Notes: generated by a model from the sequence alone, not told the origin. 64,000 nucleotides of DNA from Streptomyces odontomachi (GCF_024435355.1 NZ_JAMJWG010000012.1:62001-126000); one strand, 5' to 3'; positions 50,899-60,173 are shown, counted from the stretch's first letter. Numbers and translations: made by a program.

Positions 50899-51122
50899 CG
50901 CGGCCTGGCGGCCGGCGGCCAGCGGGCGGCGAGCCGGGAGGTCGGCAGGCGCTCGGAGCGCAATGAGGCGCTTCGGATTGCAGTGGGGCGCCCCTCGTCG
51001 CAGGGGGCGCCCCGGGTGTGTGCGGGGTGGCGCAAGGCATCCCGGCGTTCCGGCAAGGCATCCCGGCGTTCCGAGCGTCCGGCATCGGGTGTCGGGCGTC
51101 GGGTTCCCTCAGCCGGACCGGG

Positions 51123-52211
51123 TCACCCCTTGGCGCAGAGGGGCAGGTCCGCCGTCTTCCCGCCGCGGATGTCGGCGAGCGCGTCCAGCGCCCCGTGCAG
51201 CGTGTTCACCTTGACTAGCGTGAGGCCGCCGGGGGCGTTCTTCTCGGCCTCCGCACAGTTCCCCGCCGGGGTCAGGAAGTACTTGGCCCCCTTGTCGTGC
51301 GCACCGATCGTCTTCATCCCGATCCCGCCGATCCGGCCCACCGTGCCGGAGTCGTCGATGGTGCCGGTGCCGGCCACGAAGGCGCCGCCGGTGAGGTCCC
51401 CGGGGGTCAGCTTGTCGATGAGGCCGAGGGAGAACATCAGTCCCGCACTCGGGCCGCCCACGTCGGCGAGCTTGATGTCGATGGCGAACGGATACGTGTG
51501 GTCGGTGCCGGCCTGGATGCCGACGATCGCCCGGTGGTCGTCCTCCGCACTGCGGGTGGTGATCTTGACGTTCTTCGTCGTGGTCGCCGTCCGACCGTCC
51601 TTCTCCGCGTCGGCCTGCGCCTGGGCCGGGACCACCGTGAAGACCACGGCCTGCCCCGGCTTGTGCCGGGTGACCAGCTTCGCCACGTCGTCCGGCTGCT
51701 TCACCGCGGTGCCGTCCACGCTCTTGATGACGTCGCCGGCGTGCAGCCTGCCCTGGGCGGCGCCGCCCTTGATCACCGAGGAGACGACCACCCAGGTCTT
51801 CACGGGGATCTTCAGCTCCCGCAGCGCAGCCACCTTGGCGCTCTCCTGGGACTGGCTGAACTCCTCGGCGTTCTCCTGATTGGACTGTTCCTCGGTCTGG
51901 CCGTCCGGATAGAGGGCCTGGTGCGGAACGACGAGCCGGTCGTCGGCCAGCCAGCCGTAGACCGCCTCTATGAGGTTCATGTTGTACTCGGCGCTGGTCA
52001 CGCGGACCGTCGTCATATTGAGATGACCGCTGGCCGGGTAGCTCTTGTGACCCGAGATCTGCAGGACCGGCTCACCACCGTGATCGGACAGGGTGTTCAC
52101 CGTCGGCCCCGGAGACATCTCCGAGTACGGCACGCTGATGAACACTCCCGCGCACATCAGCGCGATCAGGATCAGGGTTGACGCGAGCATCGTCGCGGTC
52201 CGGCGTGGCAT
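51123..52211 (-). CDS. PDZ-domain Lon-like serine protease (YlbL type)
   Basis: The ~362-residue membrane-anchored protease has an N-terminal transmembrane helix (TATMLASTLILIALMCAGVFISV), a central PDZ domain (IKGGAAQGRLHAGDVIKSVDGTAV), and a C-terminal Lon proteolytic domain. The catalytic Ser lies in VGGPSAGLMFSLG, and the Lys in GTVGRIGGIGMKTIGA. It acts outside the membrane on damaged or specific proteins. ATG at 52211 (MPRRTATML) is preferred to 52232. It follows a small membrane protein gene; a hairpin between them may attenuate. Confidence 0.93.
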   Translation of the reverse strand: MPRRTATMLASTLILIALMCAGVFISVPYSEMSPGPTVNTLSDHGGEPVLQISGHKSYPASGHLNMTTVRVTSAEYNMNLIEAVYGWLADDRLVVPHQALYPDGQTEEQSNQENAEEFSQSQESAKVAALRELKIPVKTWVVVSSVIKGGAAQGRLHAGDVIKSVDGTAVKQPDDVAKLVTRHKPGQAVVFTVVPAQAQADAEKDGRTATTTKNVKITTRSAEDDHRAIVGIQAGTDHTYPFAIDIKLADVGGPSAGLMFSLGLIDKLTPGDLTGGAFVAGTGTIDDSGTVGRIGGIGMKTIGAHDKGAKYFLTPAGNCAEAEKNAPGGLTLVKVNTLHGALDALADIRGGKTADLPLCAKG

Positions 52212-52247
52212 GGCACGACAGTACGTGACCAAGCTGAGAGCGCACGG

Positions 52248-52281
52248 CCGGGGCCTCCCGTGGAGGTACGGAAGGCCCCGG
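52248..52281. terminator. Hairpin between small membrane protein and PDZ protease genes
   Basis: CCGGGGCCT and AGGCCCCGG pair perfectly across a 16-base loop, just after the small gene and 37 bases before the protease start on the minus strand. It may be a terminator or attenuator. Confidence 0.65.
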
Positions 52282-52304
52282 TGCAGTACGTCGGGCGCGA
52301 GTGG

Positions 52305-52493
52305 TCAGACGGCGTCGGCAGGGTCCGGTTGGGACTCCTGCAACGCCGGCCTCTCCATCGCCGCCCGGAACCGGGCGTAACCCGCGAGTTCGGGACCGTC
52401 GCCGATCTTGCGGTGGCGTCCGGCCCAACTGCCCCACAGCCCCGCACCGACCGCACACACAAGCGGAATCAGCAACCAAGCAAGTGCCGCCAT
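52305..52493 (-). CDS. Small membrane protein
   Basis: The 62-residue protein has one N-terminal transmembrane helix (LAWLLIPLVCAVGAGLWGSW) and a charged cytoplasmic tail (RHRKIGDGPELAGYARFRAAMERP). The tail pattern is conserved in small Streptomyces proteins at this position as I recall. ATG at 52493 is preceded by GGGGTTGGGAGG. It may form a unit with the PDZ protease downstream. The role is unknown. Confidence 0.78.
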   Translation of the reverse strand: MAALAWLLIPLVCAVGAGLWGSWAGRHRKIGDGPELAGYARFRAAMERPALQESQPDPADAV

Positions 52494-52667
52494 GCCGACC
52501 TCCCAACCCCAAGAGCAACCGCAACTGACTGATCAGCAGATTAAAGATCTACACCGTCAACGCTCACCGGCCTGCTCCGGTTACGCAACCGGAATCCTCC
52601 CGAGGCCACTCTTAGATCATCTGCCGACACTCGCCGGGCTGCTCCGAGGCGAGCGGAGAAGAAGGCG

Positions 52668-53099
52668 CTACGCGCCCACCCATTCCTCGGTGCCGTCCGT
52701 GAATGTCTGGTGTTTCCAGATCGGGACCTCCTTCTTGAGGTCGTCGATCAGCTTGCGGCAGGCCGCGAAGGCCTCCGCGCGGTGCGGGCAGGAGACGGCG
52801 ACGATCACGGCCAGGTCCCCCACCTCCAGATCACCCACTCGGTGGACCGCGGCCAGGGCGCACGCCGGATACTCGGCGGCGACCTTCTCGGCGACCCGGC
52901 GCATCTCGGCTTCGGCGGTGGGGTGGCAGGAGTAGCCGAGTCGCTCGACACCGGCTCCGCCGTCGTGGTTGCGCACCGTTCCCACGAACAGCGCGGTACC
53001 GCCCGCCGCGGCGTCACCCACGGCGCCGAAGACCTCGTCGATGGACAGCGGCGCTTCGCGTACGGCTACCAGCCGGACGACCTCAGAGGTGATTGGCAT
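52668..53099 (-). CDS. moaE: Molybdopterin synthase catalytic subunit
   Basis: The 143-residue protein matches MoaE, which with MoaD-thiocarboxylate turns cyclic pyranopterin monophosphate into molybdopterin. Motifs are ALFVGTVRNHDGG, LGYSCHPTAEAEMRRVAEKVA, VHRVGDLEVGD, and the active-site Lys motif LKKEVPIWKHQTF. The length is standard. No moaD lies nearby, so the partner is encoded elsewhere. It overlaps nothing and is followed 48 bases upstream by an epimerase gene on the same strand. Confidence 0.95.
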   Translation of the reverse strand: MPITSEVVRLVAVREAPLSIDEVFGAVGDAAAGGTALFVGTVRNHDGGAGVERLGYSCHPTAEAEMRRVAEKVAAEYPACALAAVHRVGDLEVGDLAVIVAVSCPHRAEAFAACRKLIDDLKKEVPIWKHQTFTDGTEEWVGA

Positions 53100-53146
53100 G
53101 GCCTCATCCTAAGAAACCACGCGATCGAGGGAACCCGTCCGCCCGC

Positions 53147-54256
53147 CTACCGTCGTCGTGCCTTGCGCGCCCTGCGCACCAGTGCCGCCGTGCCCAGCAG
53201 CGCCACGGTCGCCCCTGCGGCACCCGCCGCCGTGGCGTCCTTGCGGCCGAGCCGCCGCCCGGCGACCGTGTGGCGTCCGGCGACCTCCTCGAGGAGCTGC
53301 GCGAGCACCTCCTCGTTGGTCCACTGCGGCCGCCACCCGGCGTCGTGGAGACGGCTGACGCTGACCACCCAGGGGTACATCGTGTACGCCAGGTCGCCCG
53401 CGGGCGAGGGCGTGAGGCCGATGCGGTGCAGCCGGGCGGCGGCGCCCAGGGCGACCGCGGAGGGCAGCTCCATACGGCGGATGCCGCTGAGCTCCTCGAC
53501 CTCCTCCTGCTCCAGCCAGCCGTCACAACCGACCGCCAGCTCCCCGTCGACCTTCTCCAGGACGGCATACTCCAGGGCGCAGCACAGGTCCTCCACGTGG
53601 CAGAACTGCCAGGCGGGCCGGGACCCGGCGACCACCAGCAGCCGGGGTGACTCGAAGTAGCGGGTGAGCGCGGTGTCCGTGCCGCCCACCAGGACGGCCG
53701 GCCTGACCACGGTCACGTTGAGGCCGGGGTGCGCGCGCGGTGCACGGCGCGCGAGACGTTCGATCTCCAGGAGGTCGCCGACGCCGGTGGCCTCTGCCGT
53801 CGCACGTAGCTCGGCGTCCTCGGAGAGCGGCAGAGGGTTGTCGGCAAGCGCCCCGTAGACCATGGCGGAGGTGCACAGCACCACCCTGCGCACCCCGGCG
53901 GCGGCAGCGGCGGTCAGCACGGTCTGCGTGCCGCGGACGTTGTAGGCGCTGCGCGCGACCGGGTCGGTGCCCAGGTCGAGGTCGACGGCCAGGTGCACCA
54001 CCACGTCCACGCCGCGCAGCTTCCCGGCGATGGCCGGATCGCGTACGTCCAGCACGTGCCAGCGCGCCGCCGCACACTCCCCGCGCCGCTCGTCGACCGC
54101 CACGACCTGGGCCACCGCGTCACTGGCGGCGAGCCGCTCGGTGAGCAGGGCGCCGACGCCGGTGGCGGCGCCGGTGACGGCCACCACCGGCCCGTCCGAC
54201 CCGGGCGGCGTGCCAGGGTTTCGCGCTGCGCGAACCTGTGGATCTGGGGAACTCAC
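53147..54256 (-). CDS. NAD-dependent epimerase/dehydratase-like SDR protein
   Basis: The 369-residue extended SDR has the nucleotide loop VAVTGAATGVGALL and a second conserved part with LCTSAMVYGA. In the active site the usual YxxxK is not clearly placed after this Ser, so catalysis is unsure. The C-terminus ends in a hydrophobic helix (TAAGAAGATVALLGTAALV) followed by RRARKARRR, which suggests membrane anchoring. GTG at 54256 is the start. It is divergent from the DUF2342 gene. The substrate may be a nucleotide sugar or isoprenoid; I cannot decide. Confidence 0.87.
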   Translation of the reverse strand: MSSPDPQVRAARNPGTPPGSDGPVVAVTGAATGVGALLTERLAASDAVAQVVAVDERRGECAAARWHVLDVRDPAIAGKLRGVDVVVHLAVDLDLGTDPVARSAYNVRGTQTVLTAAAAAGVRRVVLCTSAMVYGALADNPLPLSEDAELRATAEATGVGDLLEIERLARRAPRAHPGLNVTVVRPAVLVGGTDTALTRYFESPRLLVVAGSRPAWQFCHVEDLCCALEYAVLEKVDGELAVGCDGWLEQEEVEELSGIRRMELPSAVALGAAARLHRIGLTPSPAGDLAYTMYPWVVSVSRLHDAGWRPQWTNEEVLAQLLEEVAGRHTVAGRRLGRKDATAAGAAGATVALLGTAALVRRARKARRR

Positions 54257-54445
54257 CAGGTGTCTCCAGCGGTTGTCATCGGTACGTACGCCATCGAAAG
54301 CACACGAGCAGTGGCATCCATCCTGCCGCAGCCAGCGAGTCGGCGGAGCACCGAGCCCCGAAGGGCGCGGGGTGTCTACGCTGGACGGTGACGCAGGGCA
54401 CCCGCCGTCGGACGGTACCGGCGGCCCGACGAGCCGAGGAATCCC

Positions 54446-55951
54446 GTGAGTGACACCCCATTCGGATTCGGCCTTCCGCCGGAGGAGCCGGACGACGGCG
54501 ACGAGGGCAAGAAGAAGGACCAGCAGGACGGGGGTGGCCAGGGACCTGCCAACCCCTTCGGTTTCGGGTTCCCAGGGGCCGGCGGCCCGGGCGGGGACAA
54601 TCCGCTGGCCGCCATGTTCGGCTCGATGAACCCGTCGGACCTCGGTGCCGCCTTCCAGCAGCTCGGCCAGATGCTGTCCTACGAGGGCGGTCCGGTGAAC
54701 TGGGAGATGGCCCAGCAGATCGCCCGCCAGACGGTCGCCCAGGGCACCGCGGACGGCACCAAGGACTCCAGCGTCGGTCCCACCGAGCGCTCCGCCGTGC
54801 AGGAGGCCGTCCGCCTGGCCGACCTCTGGCTGGACGACGTCACCTCGCTGCCCTCCGGCTCCGGCTCGGCCGTGGCCTGGAGCCGTGCGGAGTGGGTCGA
54901 GGCGACCCTCCCGGTGTGGAAGGAGCTGGTCGACCCGGTCGCCGAGCGGGTCGGCTCGGCGATGGGTGATGTGCTGCCCGAAGAGATGCAGGCCATGGCG
55001 GGCCCGCTCATCGGGATGATGCGTTCCATGGGCGGCGCCATGTTCGGCAGCCAGATCGGGCAGGCCGTGGGCGTGCTCGCCGGCGAGGTGGTCGGCTCGT
55101 CCGACATCGGCCTGCCGCTCGGCCCCGCCGGCAAGGCCGCGCTGCTCCCGGTGAACATGGCGGCCTTCGGTAAGGACCTCGGCGTGCCCGAGGAGGAGGT
55201 GCGGCTGTATCTGGCCCTACGCGAAGCCGCTCACCAGCGGCTTTTCGCCCATGTGCCGTGGCTGCGTTCGCACCTGTTCGGGGCTGTCGAGGGGTACGCG
55301 CGCGGGATCAAGGTCGACACCCAGAAGCTGGAGGACGTGGTCGGCCAGCTCGACCCGCAGAATCCCGAGCAGCTCCAGGAGGCACTCCAGCAGGGCATGT
55401 TCCAGCCCGAGGACACGCCCGAGCAGAAGAACGCGCTGGCGCGCCTGGAGACCGCCCTGGCCCTCGTCGAAGGCTGGGTGGACGCGGTGGTGCACGCGGC
55501 CGCCGCCCCGCGCCTGTCGTCGGCCGGTGCGCTGCGCGAGACGCTGCGCCGCCGCAGGGCCAGTGGTGGCCCTGCCGAGCAGACCTTCGCCACCCTGATC
55601 GGCCTGGAGCTGCGCCCACGCCGCCTGAGGGACGCCTCCCGGCTGTGGGCCTCGCTCACCGACGCCCGAGGTGTCGACGGCCGGGACGCCCTGTGGTCCC
55701 ACCCGGACATGCTGCCCACCGCGTCCGACCTGGACGATCCGGACGGCTTCGTGCACCGTGAGCAGCTGGACTTCTCCGAGTTGGACAAGATGCTGGGCGA
55801 GGCGGCCGGCGGCACCGCCACCGGCAAGCCCGACCTCACGAAGGACAAGGACACCGGCGCCGCGGACTCCGGCCCCGAGCCCGGCACCCAGACCCCCGAA
55901 AAGGACACGGACGCCGACGGTGACGGCCCCGAGGGCGACGGTGAGCGGTGA
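54446..55951 (+). CDS. DUF2342 zinc-metalloprotease-like protein
   Basis: The 501-residue protein fits the actinobacterial DUF2342 family, often called zinc-dependent metalloprotease. The start is Gly/Phe-rich (TPFGFGLPPEEP, NPFGFGFPGAGG). The core helix LALREAAHQRLFAHVPWLRSHL aligns with the HxxxH-type site in relatives, but only partial metal ligands are visible (H-Q-R-L-F-A-H). The C-terminal ~60 residues are acidic and disordered. GTG at 54446 is the start. The stop overlaps the Nudix start as GTGA. Confidence 0.87.
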   Translation: MSDTPFGFGLPPEEPDDGDEGKKKDQQDGGGQGPANPFGFGFPGAGGPGGDNPLAAMFGSMNPSDLGAAFQQLGQMLSYEGGPVNWEMAQQIARQTVAQGTADGTKDSSVGPTERSAVQEAVRLADLWLDDVTSLPSGSGSAVAWSRAEWVEATLPVWKELVDPVAERVGSAMGDVLPEEMQAMAGPLIGMMRSMGGAMFGSQIGQAVGVLAGEVVGSSDIGLPLGPAGKAALLPVNMAAFGKDLGVPEEEVRLYLALREAAHQRLFAHVPWLRSHLFGAVEGYARGIKVDTQKLEDVVGQLDPQNPEQLQEALQQGMFQPEDTPEQKNALARLETALALVEGWVDAVVHAAAAPRLSSAGALRETLRRRRASGGPAEQTFATLIGLELRPRRLRDASRLWASLTDARGVDGRDALWSHPDMLPTASDLDDPDGFVHREQLDFSELDKMLGEAAGGTATGKPDLTKDKDTGAADSGPEPGTQTPEKDTDADGDGPEGDGER

Positions 55952-56541
55952 GCCCGCATGACCACGCAGACGTCCCTGACGACACGGCCCTCCATGGGGA
56001 CACGGTCCTCCCCGACGACACGGTCCTCCATGAGGACGCCGTCCTTGTCCTGAAGGCGTATCCGGCGCAGGACGAGCTGCGACAGGCCTACCTCGACCAT
56101 CTCGCCGCCCGCCCGGACGGCATGTGGAAGGCGTGCTCGGCCGGCCACATCACGGCCAGTGCCCTGGTGATCGACCCCGAGCGCGGCCGGGTGCTGCTGA
56201 CCCTGCACAAGAAGCTCCGCATGTGGCTCCAGATGGGTGGCCACTGCGAGCCCTGCGACCGCACCCTGGCGGGCGCCGCCCTGCGGGAGGGCACCGAGGA
56301 GTCCGGCATCCAGGGTCTGACCCTGCTGCCGGGTGGGCCGGTCCGCCTCGACCGCCACCAGACGCCCTGCGCCTGGCACCTCGACGTGCAGTACGCGGCC
56401 CTCGCCCCGCCCGACGCCGTCGAGACGATCAGTGACGAGTCCCTCGACCTGCGTTGGTTCCGCTACGAGGCGGTGCCGCAGGTCGCCGACGACTCCGTCA
56501 GCCGGCTCGTCGAGGCCACCCGGGAGCGCCTGGGAGTCTGA
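55948..56541 (+). CDS. Nudix hydrolase
   Basis: The ~197-residue protein has the Nudix box GHCEPCDRTLAGAALREGTEESGI, close to Gx5Ex7REUxEExGU. The first ~30 residues repeat DDTxLHxDxVL units (TALHGDTVLPDDTVLHEDAVL) and are likely a low-complexity tail. Nudix enzymes cleave nucleoside diphosphates linked to other groups; the specificity is unknown here. The GTG start overlaps the DUF2342 stop, so they are co-translated. A hairpin terminator follows. Confidence 0.92.
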   Translation: MSPHDHADVPDDTALHGDTVLPDDTVLHEDAVLVLKAYPAQDELRQAYLDHLAARPDGMWKACSAGHITASALVIDPERGRVLLTLHKKLRMWLQMGGHCEPCDRTLAGAALREGTEESGIQGLTLLPGGPVRLDRHQTPCAWHLDVQYAALAPPDAVETISDESLDLRWFRYEAVPQVADDSVSRLVEATRERLGV

Positions 56542-56553
56542 AACAGCCGAACG

Positions 56554-56587
56554 GTAAGGGGCGTCCGCCATGGCGGATGCCCCTTAC
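56554..56587. terminator. Hairpin terminator, Nudix/AIM24
   Basis: A 17-base arm GTAAGGGGCGTCCGCCA is followed directly by its near-exact complement (one mismatch), giving a long stem with a small forced loop. It lies between the convergent Nudix and AIM24 genes. Confidence 0.82.
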
Positions 56588-56603
56588 TCGAACGCGGTGG
56601 ACG

Positions 56604-57359
56604 TCAGTTCCAGACGTTGCCCTGGTTCACGCCGTGGGCACCCTGCTGACCCATGCCGTACTGGGCACGCAGCCCCTGGCCGATCATGGCCTGCTGCGGC
56701 GGCAGCAGCTCGCTGGGCTGGACGAGCGCATAGCCCTGCCCCATGAAGCTGAGCTCCCATCCCTCGCCAGTGCTGCCACGCCGCCGCCACACGCCAGAGG
56801 AGTGCGTCTGCGCCTGCATCTGCACCCGGAGGCCGTTGGACCAGGCGACGATCGCGTCGGCGTCGGCATTGACGTAGCGGTCCGGGGTGACCTGGAGCAT
56901 CAGGGGCTGGCCCGATGTCATCAGGGCGACCTTGCCGCGCCCCGTGATGACGAGCTGGTACTTGCCCGAGCCGGAGATCCCGTACTGGCTGTCCACGGCG
57001 ATGACGTCGTGGTGCAGGGAGGAGTCCATGGCCAGGACGTAGGTGCTGTCCACGGTCAACCCGTCCTGGTCGACGTCGACGACATGGATGTGCTGGCCGA
57101 GGTTGGCGAAGTAGACGGTGCCCTGCCCGTGGCAGCGCATGAGGTCGAGGCCCTCGCCGGTGAAGTAGCGCGCCTGTTGCTGGTTGTTGTTCTGGTACTC
57201 GGCCTCGAACTCCAGCAGCCCCTGGTAGGCGACCATCGCCCCCTTGCGGGCGAGCACGTCATCGTGGCCCTCCAGAGTCACCCGCAACATCTGCGGGTTC
57301 TGCAGGGCGTAGCGTTCCTGGGTCTGCTGCTCGGTGAAGCCGAAAAGCGAGCTCTGCAT
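56604..57359 (-). CDS. AIM24 family protein (third of cluster)
   Basis: The 251-residue protein is one AIM24 beta-rich domain (TrpRA-binding/attenuator-like fold). Family features are EGHDDVLARKGAMVAYQGLLEFEA, YFTGEGLDLMRCHGQGTVYFANLGQHIHVVDVDQDGL, and VAWSNGLRVQ. It opens MQSSLFGFTEQQTQERYALQN. The closing segment is Gln/Gly-rich. It lies 13 bases after the second AIM24 gene, forming an operon with it and the TerD fusion. AIM24 acts in mitochondria in yeast; the bacterial role is unknown. Confidence 0.9.
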   Translation of the reverse strand: MQSSLFGFTEQQTQERYALQNPQMLRVTLEGHDDVLARKGAMVAYQGLLEFEAEYQNNNQQQARYFTGEGLDLMRCHGQGTVYFANLGQHIHVVDVDQDGLTVDSTYVLAMDSSLHHDVIAVDSQYGISGSGKYQLVITGRGKVALMTSGQPLMLQVTPDRYVNADADAIVAWSNGLRVQMQAQTHSSGVWRRRGSTGEGWELSFMGQGYALVQPSELLPPQQAMIGQGLRAQYGMGQQGAHGVNQGNVWN

Positions 57360-57372
57360 GTCCTTCTCCCCC

Positions 57373-58053
57373 TCAGTGCCGGATCCGGAGGCGGTCGCTG
57401 GAGTCCTCGCTGGGCTGGACGACGACGATGCCCTGCCCGGAGAAGCCCATCTGGTAGGCCTCGCCGCTGCCGCGTCCGATGAGCGAGCCGGCCTTGAAGC
57501 TGCGCTTGCCCTTCACCTTCAGGTTCGGCGACCAGGCGACGAGCGCATCCGGATCCACGTAGGTCTCGTCCTCGCCCCGACCGCAGTCGACCACGATGGG
57601 CGTGCCCCGGGAGGTGAGCGCCACCGAGCCGTGGCCGGAGATCTGGATGTTCCACAGACCCTGCCCGGCGAACTTGGCCAGTCCCTTGACCCGCTCCACC
57701 CCCCATTGGAGGTGGGCGTCGAAGGCGAGCAGATTGGTGCCGTTCACGGAGAGGGCGTCCCCATTGAGGTTGATGATGACGACGTCGGCGCCGTAGTCCG
57801 CCAGATAGAGCAGGCCGTCCCCGGTGCACTTCATGAGCGGAGTGCCCTCGCCGGTGATCCAGTCCCGGGCGATCTGGCGCACCGCCGGCGGGTTGGGCTC
57901 GTACTGCACGAAGCCCTCGTAGGCGACCATCGACCCTACGCGTGCGAGGAGGTCCTGACCGCTCTGCATGGCGACCTTGACCATGTGGCTGCCGTGGTTC
58001 TCCATGCGAGCGGCCACCGGTGCCGGGGCGAAGCCCGCGAGCTGCTGATTCAT
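57373..58053 (-). CDS. AIM24 family protein (second of cluster)
   Basis: The 226-residue protein is a second AIM24 domain with the same order: MQSGQDLLARVGSMVAYEGFVQYEP, WITGEGTPLMKCTGDGLLYLADYGADVVIINLNGDALSVNG, and LVAWSPNLKVKGKRSFKAG. It is divergent in sequence from its neighbours, so the duplication is old. It sits eight bases after the TerD-AIM24 gene stop and 13 bases before the next gene, consistent with one transcript. No membrane segment or signal peptide is seen. Confidence 0.9.
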   Translation of the reverse strand: MNQQLAGFAPAPVAARMENHGSHMVKVAMQSGQDLLARVGSMVAYEGFVQYEPNPPAVRQIARDWITGEGTPLMKCTGDGLLYLADYGADVVIINLNGDALSVNGTNLLAFDAHLQWGVERVKGLAKFAGQGLWNIQISGHGSVALTSRGTPIVVDCGRGEDETYVDPDALVAWSPNLKVKGKRSFKAGSLIGRGSGEAYQMGFSGQGIVVVQPSEDSSDRLRIRH

Positions 58054-58061
58054 GACGGACC

Positions 58062-60053
58062 TCAGACCTCGTACGGCTGGACGACGATGAAGTTCCCGGG
58101 CGCGCCCCGGAACTGGAGGTTCACGCTCTCCCCGCTGTCGCCGGGGTAGGCGTTGCGACGCATCCGCACCTGGCTGGAGACGATCACCTGGGAGGCGGCC
58201 GACCAGGCGACGACCGCGTTGCAGTCGGCGAAGGTCGTCGGCGTCACCGGGAGCACGACAGGGGTGCCCTGCGTCTTCACGACGACCGTGCCGGTGCCCT
58301 GGAACTGCATGGTGAACAGCGCCCCGCCCGGAATGCCGTGCCCCTCGATGCGGCGCACCTCGTACTGGAGGGTCTCGTCGAAGGCGAGCACGTTCTCCGA
58401 CGAAATGCAGATCGCGTCGCCCTGGAGCTCCACGGGGTGCACATGGGCGGCGTTCTCCGCGAGGAAGACCTGCCCGGTGCCCGAACAGCGCATCAGCTGC
58501 ATCTCCTGGCCGGTCGCGTTGCCCACGATCCGGCCGGCGAACCCGGCGCCCTTGTAGCTGAAGTCGACCTTGCCCTGGTACAGCACCATGCTGCCCTGGC
58601 GGGCCAGTACCGACTGCCCTGAGACGCCCAGGTCCACCCGGACCAGCTTCTTGTTCTGGAGCGTCCAGCGCTGGCCGGTGGGGGCCTCCTTGTAGGCCTC
58701 GAGTGCCCCCATGACCCCTGGTGCGGACGGTCCCGTCGGCACCACGGTGGCCGGCCCCTGCTGGGCCATCGCCCCGGCGAACCCCGGCTGCGGCATCGCT
58801 CCGGCCGGTCCCGGCTGCCCGGGCGGCTGTCCGTACGGGGAGGGCGCCGCGGGCTGCCCGGGGAAGGCGCCACCGGGCGGCTGACCGTACCCCTGCGGTG
58901 GCGCGCCCTGCGGGTACCCCTGCGGTGGCGCGCCCTGCGGCTGGCCGTAGCCGGGCGGCGCGGCGGGCGGCGCCCCCTGCGGGTAGCCGTAGCCGGGCGG
59001 CGGCGCACCCTGACCAGGCAGCTGACCGCCCTGACCCGGCATCGGGCCGCCCTGACCCGGCGTTTGGCCGAACGGTGGCTGCGCGCCGGGATGCGGCTGC
59101 GGCTGGCCGGGGGGTGCCGTCTGCGGCTGGCCGGGAGGAGGCGGCTGGGGCTGCCCCGGGACGGGTGGCGGCCCTGTCTGGGGGTGCGGAGACGGTGCCG
59201 ACGGCGGCGGTACGACACCGCCGGGCGCGACGATGGTCGGCGCGGCGTGCACAGAGGGTTGGCCGGGGCCCGCCGGGGGCGCGTAGCCGCCCTGCTGGGC
59301 GGGCGCGGGCGCCTGCTGCGGGTCTGGAGTGGTCGGTGTGCCGGGTGCGCCGGGTGCGCCGGGTGCGCCGGGTGTGCCGGGTGTGCCGGGTGTGCCGGGT
59401 GTGCCGGGTGCAGGCTGCGTCGTCTGGGCCGGCGGGGCGAACGACGGGGCGCCACCGCCCTGCGTGGGGGCTGCGAACCCCGGAACGCCGGCCTGCGGCT
59501 GCGGGGCCTGTGCGGCAGGCTGCTCCTCGGCGACCTCTCCGCCGAAGTTCCTGAGCAGCGCGTCCAGACCGCCGTCGAAGCCCTGGCCCACCGCGGCGAA
59601 CCGCCAGACGTCCTTCAAATAGACGTCGCCCAGCATCACGGCGCGTTCCGTGGAGAACTCCGCGCCGGTGAAGGAGTACCGGGCCACCTCATCGCCGCCG
59701 GCAACGATCCGCAGATAACCGGGCCCGACCTGCGACATCTGGCCGGCGCCGTCGATGGTGGCGGTGAACGACAGCTTCTGGATCTGAGACGGAATCCGGT
59801 CGAGCGTGACACGGAACGACTCGGTGTCGCCGGCCTGCGGCCCGAGGAGCTGGATGGACTCCTCGGGCGACTTGGGCTGGTTGAAGAAGACGAAGTAACG
59901 GTCGTCGGAGAGCCGTTCGCTCGCGTCCAGTCCGAAGCAGCTGATGTCGAAGCTCAGTCCGGGACCGGAGATGTACACCCCCACGTACAGATCGGTCCCA
60001 GCCGTCAGGTCGCTGATCCTGGCCTTGTGGCCGCGTTGGAATTCCCGTGTCAT
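58062..60053 (-). CDS. TerD-AIM24 fusion protein with Pro/Gly/Gln-rich linker
   Basis: The ~663-residue protein has an N-terminal TerD domain (about 1-180; LYVGVYISGPGLSFDISCFGLD, LSDDRYFVFFNQPKSPEESI) with the acidic residues that bind Ca2+. A ~260-residue disordered linker follows (PQGAPPAAPPGYGQP-type repeats and a GTP/GAP tract). The C-terminus is an AIM24 domain (about 450-663; GQSVLARQGSMVLYQGKVDFSYKG, EMQLMRCSGTGQVFLAENAAHVHPVEL). ATG at 60053 (TREFQRGHKARISDL) is right for TerD. It heads a three-gene AIM24 operon. TerD proteins serve tellurite and stress responses; this fusion is uncharacterised. Confidence 0.92.
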   Translation of the reverse strand: MTREFQRGHKARISDLTAGTDLYVGVYISGPGLSFDISCFGLDASERLSDDRYFVFFNQPKSPEESIQLLGPQAGDTESFRVTLDRIPSQIQKLSFTATIDGAGQMSQVGPGYLRIVAGGDEVARYSFTGAEFSTERAVMLGDVYLKDVWRFAAVGQGFDGGLDALLRNFGGEVAEEQPAAQAPQPQAGVPGFAAPTQGGGAPSFAPPAQTTQPAPGTPGTPGTPGTPGAPGAPGAPGTPTTPDPQQAPAPAQQGGYAPPAGPGQPSVHAAPTIVAPGGVVPPPSAPSPHPQTGPPPVPGQPQPPPPGQPQTAPPGQPQPHPGAQPPFGQTPGQGGPMPGQGGQLPGQGAPPPGYGYPQGAPPAAPPGYGQPQGAPPQGYPQGAPPQGYGQPPGGAFPGQPAAPSPYGQPPGQPGPAGAMPQPGFAGAMAQQGPATVVPTGPSAPGVMGALEAYKEAPTGQRWTLQNKKLVRVDLGVSGQSVLARQGSMVLYQGKVDFSYKGAGFAGRIVGNATGQEMQLMRCSGTGQVFLAENAAHVHPVELQGDAICISSENVLAFDETLQYEVRRIEGHGIPGGALFTMQFQGTGTVVVKTQGTPVVLPVTPTTFADCNAVVAWSAASQVIVSSQVRMRRNAYPGDSGESVNLQFRGAPGNFIVVQPYEV
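59338..59411. repeat. Nine-base tandem repeats (collagen-like)
   Basis: About eight copies of a nine-base unit (CCGGGTGYG) code Gly-Thr-Pro / Gly-Ala-Pro on the minus strand inside the TerD-AIM24 linker. Copies differ by a single T/C, so recent slippage is likely. Confidence 0.88.
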
Positions 60054-60173
60054 GCGCTTACGACCGTCCCCCATCCCGATGGTGTGTGCGTCGCGCCAGG
60101 CTAACCGCAATTCCCGGCCACATACGAAGCCGGTACAGAGCCGCTACACAATCACCGGGACGGGTGCGTGTCC

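Noticed and set aside
59338..59411. Possible CRISPR-like array
   Set aside because: The repeats are nine bases with no spacers and code Gly-x-Pro in frame; it is a coding tandem repeat.
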